Below are positions 34,568 through 42,461 of a stretch of DNA of 64,000 nucleotides, piece after piece. The stretch's first letter is position 1, and every line of letters begins with the position of its first letter. This stretch comes from Nocardia fusca NBRC 14340. GTDB lineage: Bacteria > Actinomycetota > Actinomycetes > Mycobacteriales > Mycobacteriaceae. The notes below the pieces were generated by a model that had not been told where the DNA came from, searched no databases, and saw only the letters and a program-made list of their open reading frames with translations. Both the position numbers and the translations under genes were made by a program. The stretch spans positions 247,062 through 311,061 of the forward strand of contig NZ_BDCU01000027.1 in NCBI RefSeq assembly GCF_001618425.1, read 5' to 3'.

Positions 34568-34927
34568 TCAGCTCCCCAGCGCGACCCTGACGTAGTGGAT
34601 CGCCGCGTCCCCGTCCAACCCCAGCCGCCGGATGGCCGCAATGTATTCCGAGGCCGCCCGCCCCGCCGCGTCAGCGGTGGGGTCGCCGGAGGAGGCGATG
34701 AACGAGCCCAGCCGGCCGCGGGTCTCCAGGACTCCGTCCTGTTCCAGTTCGCGGTAGGCGCGGGCCACCGTGTTGGGGGCCAGGCCCAGTTGGGCGGCCA
34801 GGGCCCGCACCGTGGGGATCTTGGTGCCCGCGGCCAGTTCACCTGCGCGGACCCGGGCGATGACGGCGAGCCGCAATTGTTCGTACGGCGGGACGCCCGA
34901 ATCGTGGGACACCGTGATTTCGAGCAT
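34568..34927 (-). CDS. GntR family regulator, YtrA subfamily
   Basis: This 119-residue regulator has a GntR winged helix (about 15-80: PPYEQLRLAVIARVRAGELA, KIPTVRALAAQLGLAPNTVA, ARAYRELEQDGVLETRGR) and a short helical C-terminus without a large ligand domain, as in the YtrA group. YtrA regulators usually sit with ABC transporters, but here the gene lies 29 bases downstream of arcA on the same strand. It may regulate arcA or act elsewhere. Its 3' end is six bases from the pmt stop. Confidence 0.9.
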   Translation of the reverse strand: MLEITVSHDSGVPPYEQLRLAVIARVRAGELAAGTKIPTVRALAAQLGLAPNTVARAYRELEQDGVLETRGRLGSFIASSGDPTADAAGRAASEYIAAIRRLGLDGDAAIHYVRVALGS

Positions 34928-34956
34928 GGCTCGTTCTTACCGCATCCGATCCGATT

Positions 34957-36219
34957 TCATACCGGATCCCGGGCAAGCGGGCAGGACAGACAGCGCGGCC
35001 CACCGCGCCCCGAACCCAGTTCCGAGCCGGGAATGCGCAGCACTTCGATACCGGAATCCTCCAGCCGCGCATTGGTCATTTCGTTGCGTTCGTAGGCGAC
35101 GACGACGCCCGGGCGCAGGGCGAGGGTGTTGTTCCCGTCGTCCCACTGCTCGCGTTCGGCGGTGACCCCGTCGAGCCCGGTGTCGATCACGCGGAGTTTG
35201 TCGATCCCCATGGCTGCCGCCGCGGCGGGCAGGAAGGGTTCGGGGCCGGTGACGGCACAGTCGTCGGAGGTGCCGTCGCGGTTGATCGTGTAGGCGGTGA
35301 GGGTTTCGCGGACTCCCGGATACATCACCACGGCGTCGGTGTCGACCATCGTGCACACGGTGTCCAGGTGCATGGTGGCGCGGTTCTGCGCGATCGGCAC
35401 CACCAGCACCGTATGCGCCAGCCGGTCGTCGAACAGGCTGCGCGCCAGAGCTTCCGCGCCGGCCGGTGAGGTTCGTTCGCCCACGCCGACCGCCACTACT
35501 CCGGGCGCCAGCAGCAGCACATCGCCGCCTTCGATGGGCGCGGTATGCGATTCGTAGGCCCGGCGTACGCCGAGGAACCGCGGATGGAAGGCGTAGATCA
35601 GGTCGGTGAGGGAGGTTTCCCGGGCGCGGGCGGGAAGGGCCAGGGCGGTGATGGCGACTTTGGGGCCGACCCAGAACGAGGAGTCCCGGGTGAACAGCAG
35701 GTTCGGCAGCGGGTCGATGACGAAATCACCGCCGTGGTGCATCCGGCGGACCAGCGAGGTGTTGTCGGCGGCGAAAGGCAGTTCGTCGAAGGTCATCCCG
35801 GCCATGAGGATCCGGGCCAGGTCGGCGGCCGGGACCCCGCGCAGGTGGCCGGCCAGCTCGTCGGCGAGGGCGTGCCCGAGACGGCGGGCGTGCACGGCGG
35901 CGGAGATGCCCTGGATGCGGGCGGCGCCGCTCACCTCGAGTGTTTCGGTGAGCACATCGGCCAGTAGCGCGACCTCGACTCCGCGGTCGCGCAGCACCTG
36001 GGCGAAGATGTCGTGTTCCTGTTGCGCGCGTTCCACCCACGGGATTCCGTCGAAGAGCAGCTGGTCGTTGTTGCGCGGGGTGAGGCGGCGCAACTCGTCA
36101 CCGGGGCGGTGCAGCAGTACGGCGCGCAACGCGCCGACTTCGCTGGTCACCCCGTAGCGGGCGGGGGAAGGCCGGTGGTCGCGGGCGGATGTCGGATCCG
36201 GTACGGCATCTGGTCCCAT
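34957..36219 (-). CDS. arcA: Arginine deiminase
   Basis: This 420-residue enzyme converts arginine to citrulline and ammonia. Substrate and catalytic motifs include the N-terminal VLLHRPGDELRRLTP, PFAADNTSLVR/NLLFTRDSSFWV (first Asp region), IEGGDVLLLAPGVVAVG, MHLDTVCTMVDTDAVVMYP (catalytic His), and the nucleophile Cys410 in GPRCLSCPLAR near the C-terminus. No arcB, arcC or antiporter arcD gene is nearby, so it stands as a lone deiminase followed by a GntR gene. Confidence 0.95.
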   Translation of the reverse strand: MGPDAVPDPTSARDHRPSPARYGVTSEVGALRAVLLHRPGDELRRLTPRNNDQLLFDGIPWVERAQQEHDIFAQVLRDRGVEVALLADVLTETLEVSGAARIQGISAAVHARRLGHALADELAGHLRGVPAADLARILMAGMTFDELPFAADNTSLVRRMHHGGDFVIDPLPNLLFTRDSSFWVGPKVAITALALPARARETSLTDLIYAFHPRFLGVRRAYESHTAPIEGGDVLLLAPGVVAVGVGERTSPAGAEALARSLFDDRLAHTVLVVPIAQNRATMHLDTVCTMVDTDAVVMYPGVRETLTAYTINRDGTSDDCAVTGPEPFLPAAAAAMGIDKLRVIDTGLDGVTAEREQWDDGNNTLALRPGVVVAYERNEMTNARLEDSGIEVLRIPGSELGSGRGGPRCLSCPLARDPV

Positions 36220-36312
36220 GTCCCGACACTAGTGCGCGAACGCGATGGGGGCACGGCGACGCCTACCCGTTCGCGGGGTAGTTGCCCCGATTCCACCCCC
36301 GCCTCCAGCAAC

Positions 36313-36328
36313 CTGAAGTATTGTTCAG
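36313..36328 (+). promoter_or_regulatory. Dyad CTGAA-N6-TTCAG upstream of soxR
   Basis: CTGAAGTATTGTTCAG is a symmetric site ending 17 bases before the soxR start, in the spacer position where MerR-type activators bind. It differs from the E. coli SoxR box but is consistent with autoregulation. Confidence 0.45.
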
Positions 36329-36345
36329 ATAAAGGAGGAGTATCG

Positions 36346-36912
36346 ATGCCGACAGCGGATTGGACCACCAAAGAGTTGACCCCCGGCCAGCTTTCCGAGC
36401 GTAGCGGAGTAGCTGTGTCCGCGTTGCATTTCTACGAACGCGAAGGACTCATCTCCAGCCGCCGGACCAGCGGAAATCAGCGGCGCTACACCCGCGAGAC
36501 GCTGCGCCGGGTGGCGTTCATCCGGATCTCGCAACGGGTCGGCATCCCACTGAGCGATATCCGGGCCGCTCTGGACCGTTTGCCGGAAGGTCGCACACCT
36601 ACCCGGCGCGACTGGGAGACGCTGTCCACGGCCTGGCGCGAGGACCTGGACGACCGGATCACCCAGCTGGTCCGGCTGCGCGACAACCTGACCGGATGCA
36701 TCGGCTGCGGTTGCCTGTCCCTGGGTAGCTGCAAACTGGTGAACGAGAACGACCGGCTCGGCGCCGAGGGCCCGGGCGCGCGCGTGCTGGACGTGCACCT
36801 GAACTGCCCGGAGTACGGCTGCGACGACGCGCTCAGCGCGGCGCCGCAGAGTCCGGACTCGTTGTGTTCTCCGCTGGCCGATCCCGATTCACCGACCGCT
36901 TCAGCGTGCTGA
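36346..36912 (+). CDS. soxR: SoxR, redox-sensitive MerR-type regulator
   Basis: This 188-residue regulator has a MerR winged helix (about 10-70: LTPGQLSERSGVAVSALHFY, ISSRRTSGNQRRYTRETL) and a dimerisation helix. It carries the [2Fe-2S] ligands Cys118, Cys121, Cys123 and Cys129 in CIGCGCLSLGSC, the exact SoxR spacing. In Actinobacteria SoxR responds to redox-active small molecules rather than superoxide. The ATG follows AAAGGAGGA. The last 80 bases overlap the SDR gene tail to tail. The C-terminal 40 residues are extra relative to E. coli SoxR. Confidence 0.93.
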   Translation: MPTADWTTKELTPGQLSERSGVAVSALHFYEREGLISSRRTSGNQRRYTRETLRRVAFIRISQRVGIPLSDIRAALDRLPEGRTPTRRDWETLSTAWREDLDDRITQLVRLRDNLTGCIGCGCLSLGSCKLVNENDRLGAEGPGARVLDVHLNCPEYGCDDALSAAPQSPDSLCSPLADPDSPTASAC

Positions 36913-37747
36913 ACTGCAGGTTGGCCTGCCGCATCAGCAGTTCGTAGGGAAAAGCGAACTTCCGCTTCCACCAGTACCCGAACCGGATATCGAAAGAGCT
37001 GTACACCAGGAACCGGTTGCGTTCGATGCCCTTCAGGATCACCGCGGCGACCTTCTCCGGTGCCACCGCGTGCCGGGTGAACAGCGAGGTCACCCGCTGT
37101 ACCCGTGGATGCTCCTTGTCCACACCGACCAGGTCGAACGAGCGCACCAGCGGGGTGGCGACCGCGCCCGGGGTCACCACATGCACCGAGATACCGTGCT
37201 CCGCCAGTTCGAAGCGCAACACCTCCGACAATCCGCGCAGCCCGTACTTGCTGGCGCTGTAGGCAGCGTGCCATGGCAGCGCCAGCAAACCGGCCGCCGA
37301 CGAGACGTTCACCAGCGCACCGCCCTGACCGGCACGCACCATGGGTGGCACGAACCGCTCGATCACATTGATCGGGCCCAGCAGATTGATATCGATCATC
37401 CGCCGCCAGTGCCGGATCTCCAGACTGTCGACCGTGCCCCAGACCGACGTCCCGGCCACGTTCATCACCACATCGAGACTGCCGAACCGTTCGTGCACGG
37501 TCGCCGCGAACTCGGCCACGGCGTCGTGGTCCGAGATATCGAACGCCTCGGCGATGAGCACGGTGCCACCGGCCCGCTCGATCTCGGCCACGGTATTCGC
37601 CAGCCCGTCGGCATCGATATCGGTCAGCACCAGCCGCGCCCCGCGGGCCGCCGAGGCCAGTGCGGTCGCCCGGCCGATACCGCTGGCCGCGCCGGTGATC
37701 AGCGTTTTCGCGTTCTGCACCGATTTCCTGCGGTCGACCCGCCCCAT
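36833..37747 (-). CDS. Short-chain dehydrogenase/reductase
   Basis: This is a 304-residue classical SDR. The NAD(P)-binding motif is TLITGAASGIGRATALAS; NVAGTSVWGTV holds the N-x-A-G variant; the catalytic triad is in VSSAAGLL (Ser), AYSASKYGLRGL (Tyr-x-x-x-Lys). A C-terminal extension (about 245-304) with WWKRKFAFPYELLMRQ may associate with membrane. The substrate is unknown. The start is ATG 37745-37747. Convergent overlap with soxR raises the question of shared control by SoxR-type redox signals. Confidence 0.9.
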   Translation of the reverse strand: MGRVDRRKSVQNAKTLITGAASGIGRATALASAARGARLVLTDIDADGLANTVAEIERAGGTVLIAEAFDISDHDAVAEFAATVHERFGSLDVVMNVAGTSVWGTVDSLEIRHWRRMIDINLLGPINVIERFVPPMVRAGQGGALVNVSSAAGLLALPWHAAYSASKYGLRGLSEVLRFELAEHGISVHVVTPGAVATPLVRSFDLVGVDKEHPRVQRVTSLFTRHAVAPEKVAAVILKGIERNRFLVYSSFDIRFGYWWKRKFAFPYELLMRQANLQFSTLKRSVNRDRPAENTTSPDSAAPR

Positions 37748-37833
37748 GCTGCTACTCCCGATCGTCCGACTGCGCTGTCGGCAGCAGCCTACCGACCCGG
37801 GGACGGGCGGGCACGGCGGAAACGGCCTCCGTG

Positions 37834-40041
37834 TCACAGGTCCCAGGGGTCCAGTCCGGCCTCGGGGACCGTGTGGTCGAGGTTGGCGAGACGCTTGACC
37901 GACGTCATCAGAGCTTCCCGATTCGAGGGGGTCGGGTGATCGTTGAACGCCCTCGCGATCGCAAAGTGATCGGTGGCCAGCCGATGGGCGATGGCGGTTC
38001 GCGTGGCGCGGCCGACCGAGTTCCATTCTTCCGGGCGGATATTGGCCCGCAGAGCGCGATCGGAATCCCAGTGCTCCTCGACCCGTGCGATGAATGCGTG
38101 GTCGAGCCGCGCGCCGGGGTCCGGTGCCAGGGTGTGCCGGGCCAGGCTGTCGGCGTCGGCCACCGCCTGCGCCGCGAACGCCGCCTGCGCGTCGGTGCCC
38201 GCGTGGTTCATCACCGCATTGCCGGAGGCGACGGCCTTCTGCAGGGGAGCGAAGCCGTACGGATTACGCGATCTGGTCTCGTTCCGGACCGAGCGGGCCC
38301 GGAGGGCCTGGTTCACGGCGCTGTGGGTGGCCCCCGCGTCCAGTAGCACAGCAGATATGTGCTGATAGGGCACCCGGTTGTTGTCGAGGTACTTGATCGC
38401 CCGCGCGAGGCCGAGTTCGGTGTGGATCCCGCCCCACTCGTCGGCTTCTCGTCGCGCCAGCAGTCGCCAGTTCTGCCGGGCCAACGATGCCCATTCGTGC
38501 CTTTCCAACCGGCTCGCCGCCGTGGCCACATTCACCCGGTCGCTGCGCATCTTGCCCAGGGCCAGCGGGCTGAACGGGTTGACCGTGCGCCCGGCGAGCC
38601 AGGCAGTGAGCGGCGAGGTGTTGACAGTGTTCAGTGCGGCGAGGCCGGCGATCGCGCTGACGCCCGAACCACCCCCGGAACTCTTCCCGCCGCCGCCGCC
38701 CATACCGAGCGCGGTACCACCCGAGCCGCCACGTGCACCCTGGATAGTGAGCGAGAACCGGTTGGCCATCCAGTCCGAACCTCGGGTCAATCCCTTGGCC
38801 AACCTGCCGAACTGCAGGATCGCGACCGCTTCCACAACCGCCGCGATGACGATGACCGCGAGCACCTGTCCGCGCGCCTGCTGGAACAGGTTGCCGAGGA
38901 ACAGCAGGTACACCCCGATGAAGACGGTGTAGGCGCACATCCGGGCCGCGGCGATACCCGTGTTCACCAGGTTGCGCACCAGAAAGGTCTGTGTCGGCCC
39001 GAAGACGAAACCGCCCGCGGCGAATCCGAAGGTCGCCATGAATCCCTGCATGATCGCGTCCAGCGCGGCCCGCATCAGCCGATAGGACAGGACCACCGCG
39101 AACAACAGCAGTACGGCTGCCGAGACCAGCAGCAACAGACCGGTGCCGATCTGTCCGAGGCTCGGGTGGGCGGCGGCCGCGGCCGCCGCGGTGTCCCCGC
39201 AGGCTGCCAGTGCGCGCTGGGTGCGGTCGGTATCGCCCGTGGTCACTCCCGAAGACCACGCCGCGGCACACGCGGACCGGTTGTCCACGATATGGCCGAA
39301 GTTCCACACCTGCACCGGTCGGCGCGCGAAGTTGTCGGCCATATCGCCCTGCAGTGTGCTCACCGCCAGATCCGGGTTCCGGTTCGTGGACCCGTTCAGT
39401 CCCGACGCGACCGCCAAACCGACATCGCGCCCCTGGGCGAGCACCCCGTCGGAGCCCAGTGCGGCCGCCAGCGGGTCGGCCAGGAACAGCGGGCCCAGCA
39501 CCGCCACGGCCAGCATCGTCACCGTCTGGATCACCGCGCGAGCATGGAAACCTCGCACGATGAACCAGGCCACGAAGAAGGCGCCGATCGTGGCCGCGGT
39601 GATCAGGACGGCGGGCGTGGCGAGCTGGCCGGCCAGCGCGCCGGCGGTACCGCGCAGCGCGTTGGCGAAGAAGTCCAGCCAGGCGAAGCTCAGCGCGAAA
39701 CCGATGAACCAGATCGCGGTGGTCACGATGATCATGTAGCCGACGAATTCCAGGCCGACGACGGTCCACACGATCGTGCCGCCCGGGTCGAGCAACCCGC
39801 CCTTGTCACTGATGTAGGTGTAATCGGCGAGCGCCACGCCGAAGGAGTCCCGGACGTTCATCCAGGCCACCCCGTCGATCCGGCTGGATCCGGTGGCGCC
39901 GTCCTGTGCCACGGCCACCGCCCCGAGCGCACCCGGCAGTACGGTCAGCACGAAGAGTCCGGCGAGGCACCAGAGGAGGCGACGCCCCCATCTCGCTGCT
40001 GTCCGCGGTGCACTACTCCCGCGCTCACCCCACAGGCGCAT
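37834..40041 (-). CDS. Large polytopic membrane protein, conjugation/TrbL-like
   Basis: This is a 735-residue protein. A signal/anchor helix (about 22-44) is followed by roughly seven more hydrophobic helices (about 92-122, 140-162, 168-190, 298-320, 330-348, 365-383, 390-410). A Cys pair in the exposed loop 215-297 (RSACAAAW, LAACGDTA) could form a disulfide. From about 425 a long soluble tail begins with a Gly-rich linker. The layout resembles the TrbL/VirB6-like membrane subunit of actinobacterial conjugative elements, but no other transfer gene is adjacent. The family is inferred from architecture. Confidence 0.6.
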   Translation of the reverse strand: MRLWGERGSSAPRTAARWGRRLLWCLAGLFVLTVLPGALGAVAVAQDGATGSSRIDGVAWMNVRDSFGVALADYTYISDKGGLLDPGGTIVWTVVGLEFVGYMIIVTTAIWFIGFALSFAWLDFFANALRGTAGALAGQLATPAVLITAATIGAFFVAWFIVRGFHARAVIQTVTMLAVAVLGPLFLADPLAAALGSDGVLAQGRDVGLAVASGLNGSTNRNPDLAVSTLQGDMADNFARRPVQVWNFGHIVDNRSACAAAWSSGVTTGDTDRTQRALAACGDTAAAAAAAHPSLGQIGTGLLLLVSAAVLLLFAVVLSYRLMRAALDAIMQGFMATFGFAAGGFVFGPTQTFLVRNLVNTGIAAARMCAYTVFIGVYLLFLGNLFQQARGQVLAVIVIAAVVEAVAILQFGRLAKGLTRGSDWMANRFSLTIQGARGGSGGTALGMGGGGGKSSGGGSGVSAIAGLAALNTVNTSPLTAWLAGRTVNPFSPLALGKMRSDRVNVATAASRLERHEWASLARQNWRLLARREADEWGGIHTELGLARAIKYLDNNRVPYQHISAVLLDAGATHSAVNQALRARSVRNETRSRNPYGFAPLQKAVASGNAVMNHAGTDAQAAFAAQAVADADSLARHTLAPDPGARLDHAFIARVEEHWDSDRALRANIRPEEWNSVGRATRTAIAHRLATDHFAIARAFNDHPTPSNREALMTSVKRLANLDHTVPEAGLDPWDL

Positions 40042-40468
40042 CGCCGTAGATCCGGCTACTGGGCTGCGCGTTTCGCGCGCTCGCCGGATGCGGGCACGGC
40101 CCGCCGGTCTGGTCTGCCGATCATGCTCGCATTGGTATCGGCGCCGAATGAAATTCAGCTGAACTGGCAGTGGCGGATCGGGCCCACCGCGGTGAATTAC
40201 GAAACAATAACTGACAAAATCCCCAGCCCTGAGAACAGGAGTAAAATGCCGAATTCAATTCGCGATGAGCGGAATTCGGCGATAAAACCGATTACTCCCG
40301 AATTGCCCGGCTGTGGCGTCCGGAGAAATTTCATCCCATGATAGTGGGTTTCGGATCGGACCGTAGGAACTCGGCCGATCCCGCCGCGCCGCGATCACGG
40401 ACCCGGGCGGCGGCGCCGAGCGCGGGCAACCGGCCGGGATCGCCGTCGGTTGATAGCATGGCGGGTCC
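40042..40468. other. AT-richer intergenic stretch
   Basis: This is mostly non-coding. Bases about 40190-40270 are clearly richer in A/T than the neighbourhood and include several GAATTC-like palindromes (40251 and 40275). The only reading frame with a good ribosome site is the 31-codon one at 40246. The promoter for the GyrI-like pair probably lies near its 3' end. Confidence 0.4.
40246..40341 (+). CDS. Possible micro-ORF (31 residues)
   Basis: ATG 40246 sits four bases after AGGAG and opens MPNSIRDERNSAIKPITPEL, closing at TGA 40339-40341. The peptide has one Cys and no membrane segment. The ribosome site is the only real support. It could be a leader peptide for the next genes or chance. 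Confidence 0.25.
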   Translation: MPNSIRDERNSAIKPITPELPGCGVRRNFIP

Positions 40469-40488
40469 AGCCGACCATTCGGTCGGCT
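40469..40488 (+). promoter_or_regulatory. Perfect palindrome upstream of the GyrI-like pair
   Basis: AGCCGACCATTCGGTCGGCT has two perfect 8-base arms around ATTC and ends 34 bases before the ATG of the first GyrI-like gene. A possible -10 (TAGCAT) lies just upstream at 40454-40459, so a protein bound here would block transcription. The site is of the TetR operator type; no TetR gene is adjacent. Confidence 0.55.
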
Positions 40489-40522
40489 TGCCGACCAGGA
40501 CACATCTCGAAAGAGTCGTTCC

Positions 40523-40966
40523 ATGCAGTTTGAATTCGTCGAGCGGGACGAGACGTGGGTGGCCGGACTCCCGGTACGCAGCCCCAAGCGTGCGCTCGGT
40601 GAGTTGTACGACCGCGACCTCGAAGGCGCCTGGGCGTCGGTACTACATCACGAGCTGGGCGGCCCCCTCGCCACGGCGTACACGGATTACTCGACGGAGC
40701 TGGGGACCTACAACACCCAGATCGTGGGATATCGATGCAGTTCGTTCGACGAGGTCACCCGCGGGCATCTGGTCGCCCGGCTGCCGCGCGGCACCTATGC
40801 GAAATTCTCCTCGGTGGGCAACTTCCCGCAGATCATGACGAGCCTGTGGACACAGATCGCCTACGCCGAGGAGCACCACCAGATCAACCGGACCTTCTCC
40901 GGTGATTTCGAGTTCTACCCGCACGCCTACAAAATCGATCTGTATCTGGCGGTCGAGGCCCGATGA
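40523..40966 (+). CDS. GyrI-like small-molecule binding domain protein (first of pair)
   Basis: This is a 147-residue single-domain protein resembling the GyrI/AraC effector-binding fold. A beta-rich N-terminus (QFEFVERDETWVAGLPVRSP) is followed by a helix, then HLVARLPRGTYAKFSSVG with the typical G-x-Y-A-x-F, and a final FEFYPHAYKIDLYLAV strand pair. Such proteins bind or hydrolyse small hydrophobic compounds and can protect gyrase. No DNA-binding domain is attached. Its stop overlaps the start of the second copy by ATGA. Confidence 0.75.
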   Translation: MQFEFVERDETWVAGLPVRSPKRALGELYDRDLEGAWASVLHHELGGPLATAYTDYSTELGTYNTQIVGYRCSSFDEVTRGHLVARLPRGTYAKFSSVGNFPQIMTSLWTQIAYAEEHHQINRTFSGDFEFYPHAYKIDLYLAVEAR

Positions 40967-41418
40967 CCTACACGATCGTGGTGCGTGGCGAATCCGTGTA
41001 CGCCGGACTCGTTTTCCCGAAGGTCCGACCCAGTTTCAAGGTCAGCAACAGCGAGCTCATCGAGTTCCTCAAGGACCGGGTGCGGGAGCGGCTGGACGCC
41101 ACCGCCGGATCGGCCGACGGACAACGGCCCATGTACACCGTGTACGTCCGGACACCGACCGGAACCTACAACGCGCTGGTGTGTTTCGAGTACACCGACC
41201 CGGGCCGGGCCCCGGTGGGCGATGTACTGGTCCGGGTTCCACGGGGCGTCTACGCCCGGTTCGTACCGAACGGCGACTACCACGATCCGGTCGAGGACGT
41301 CTGGGCCCAGGTCGACGACGCGACCGCGTCGGCGGAGATCACCCGGGCCTACCGCGAGGAGATCGAGATCTGGCACGGTTCGGAATCGGTGGAGCTGTTC
41401 ATCTCCATCACTCCCTGA
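40963..41418 (+). CDS. GyrI-like small-molecule binding domain protein (second of pair)
   Basis: This 151-residue paralogue of the preceding protein has the same ending: VLVRVPRGVYARFVPNG, then EIEIWHGSESVELFISI. The N-terminal strand TYTIVVRGESVYAGLVFP and the middle TVYVRTPTGTYNALVCFEY fit the fold, but the helix between differs. Overlap with the first gene (ATGA at 40963-40966) indicates a co-translated, possibly heterodimeric pair. Sequence similarity between the two outside the C-terminal half is low, so the duplication is old. Confidence 0.72.
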   Translation: MTYTIVVRGESVYAGLVFPKVRPSFKVSNSELIEFLKDRVRERLDATAGSADGQRPMYTVYVRTPTGTYNALVCFEYTDPGRAPVGDVLVRVPRGVYARFVPNGDYHDPVEDVWAQVDDATASAEITRAYREEIEIWHGSESVELFISITP

Positions 41419-41687
41419 CCTCGGGGTGGACAGATCGTTGCCTGCCGGTAACCAACTCGGTACCAACCGGTCTGGTGGTAACGGCGCATACTGAATTCAT
41501 CCGGGTTGACCTGCGATAACGATCGCACACCGGGCCGGTTTCCGGAAGATTAACCAGAGTCCTGGTCAATTGTCTTCCGATGACGGATACTGCACTGGGC
41601 ACGCCGACGAGCCGGGGCGTCGGTCGGGCTGCTGGACAACAAATCCCGCACGGCCCTCACATCGTGCGGCGAAAGAGTAGGAACTGC

Positions 41688-42461
41688 ATGACTGTCGAAA
41701 CGATCGCAGTCGGCCGAGAAGACCCGAGCCGCGGCCGCACTGTGAGATTTCGCGACAACGTTTCCGGATACGCCCTCTGCGTAACCACCCCGAATCTCTC
41801 CCCCGGCCTGTGGCGCCGATATCTCGTGGGAGCGCGGGAAGCGTACCGCCACTTCGGCAACGAATCGGCCCTGGACTACGACGGCGTCCTCGACGGGTCC
41901 TCGACGGCCCTGTTCTTCGCCGCCACCGACACCCGCGGCGAAGTGGTCGGCGGACTGCGCGTCCAAGGCCCCTACACCTGGGTGTCCGAGGTCGGCTCGC
42001 TCACCCCGTGGGCGGGCCGGGCGGGCGCGGCCGAACTGGGCCTGATGATGGCCCGGCGCATTCCACGCGGAGTGGTGGAATCCCGGGCGGTGTGGGTGGC
42101 CCGGGACGCGCCCCGGCGCAATGAACTGGCCGCGGCGATCTCGCGCTGTATGGCCCACGCACCGCGCCTGCTCAATGCCCGGTACGGCTTCGCCACGGTC
42201 GCCTCTTTCACCACCGAACGGCACCGCGCCAGCGGCGGGGTGGTGGCCCAGTCGATCCCGCCGGTGCCCTACCCCGACGAGCGCTATCACACCCTGCCCA
42301 TTTGGTGGGACACCCGGACCTACCATGTATTTGCTGACAAGTTGCAGTATCTGCTGATGCGTGGTGAACTTCGCGCTATGGGATTAGCTGAACCGAGGTC
42401 GCGGCGGTCACATCGGCTGTTCGGGCACGGCGGGGAGGAATGCTACGCATATGGTCGGTGA
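41688..42461 (+). CDS. GNAT-fold protein resembling acyl-homoserine-lactone/N-acyl amino acid synthases
   Basis: This 257-residue protein starts at ATG 41688, after AGTAGGA. The layout resembles LuxI/FeeM-type autoinducer synthases: REAYRHFGNESALDYDGVLDG near the N-terminus, GEVVGGLRVQGPYTWVSEVG (strand with the Arg of substrate handling), RRIPRGVVESRAVWVAR, and a C-terminal IPPVPYPDERYHTLPIWWD. In FeeM-type enzymes an acyl-CoA or acyl-ACP joins an amine. No LuxR is adjacent. It overlaps the MoeY-like gene by 11 bases, so it is part of a c-di-GMP operon. The enzymatic activity is inference. Confidence 0.65.
   Translation: MTVETIAVGREDPSRGRTVRFRDNVSGYALCVTTPNLSPGLWRRYLVGAREAYRHFGNESALDYDGVLDGSSTALFFAATDTRGEVVGGLRVQGPYTWVSEVGSLTPWAGRAGAAELGLMMARRIPRGVVESRAVWVARDAPRRNELAAAISRCMAHAPRLLNARYGFATVASFTTERHRASGGVVAQSIPPVPYPDERYHTLPIWWDTRTYHVFADKLQYLLMRGELRAMGLAEPRSRRSHRLFGHGGEECYAYGR

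Noticed and set aside
38359..40341. Long plus-strand frame of about 660 codons
   Set aside because: Antisense to the polytopic membrane protein at 37834-40041; low-complexity shadow. Only its last 31 codons (from 40246) have a ribosome site and are listed separately.
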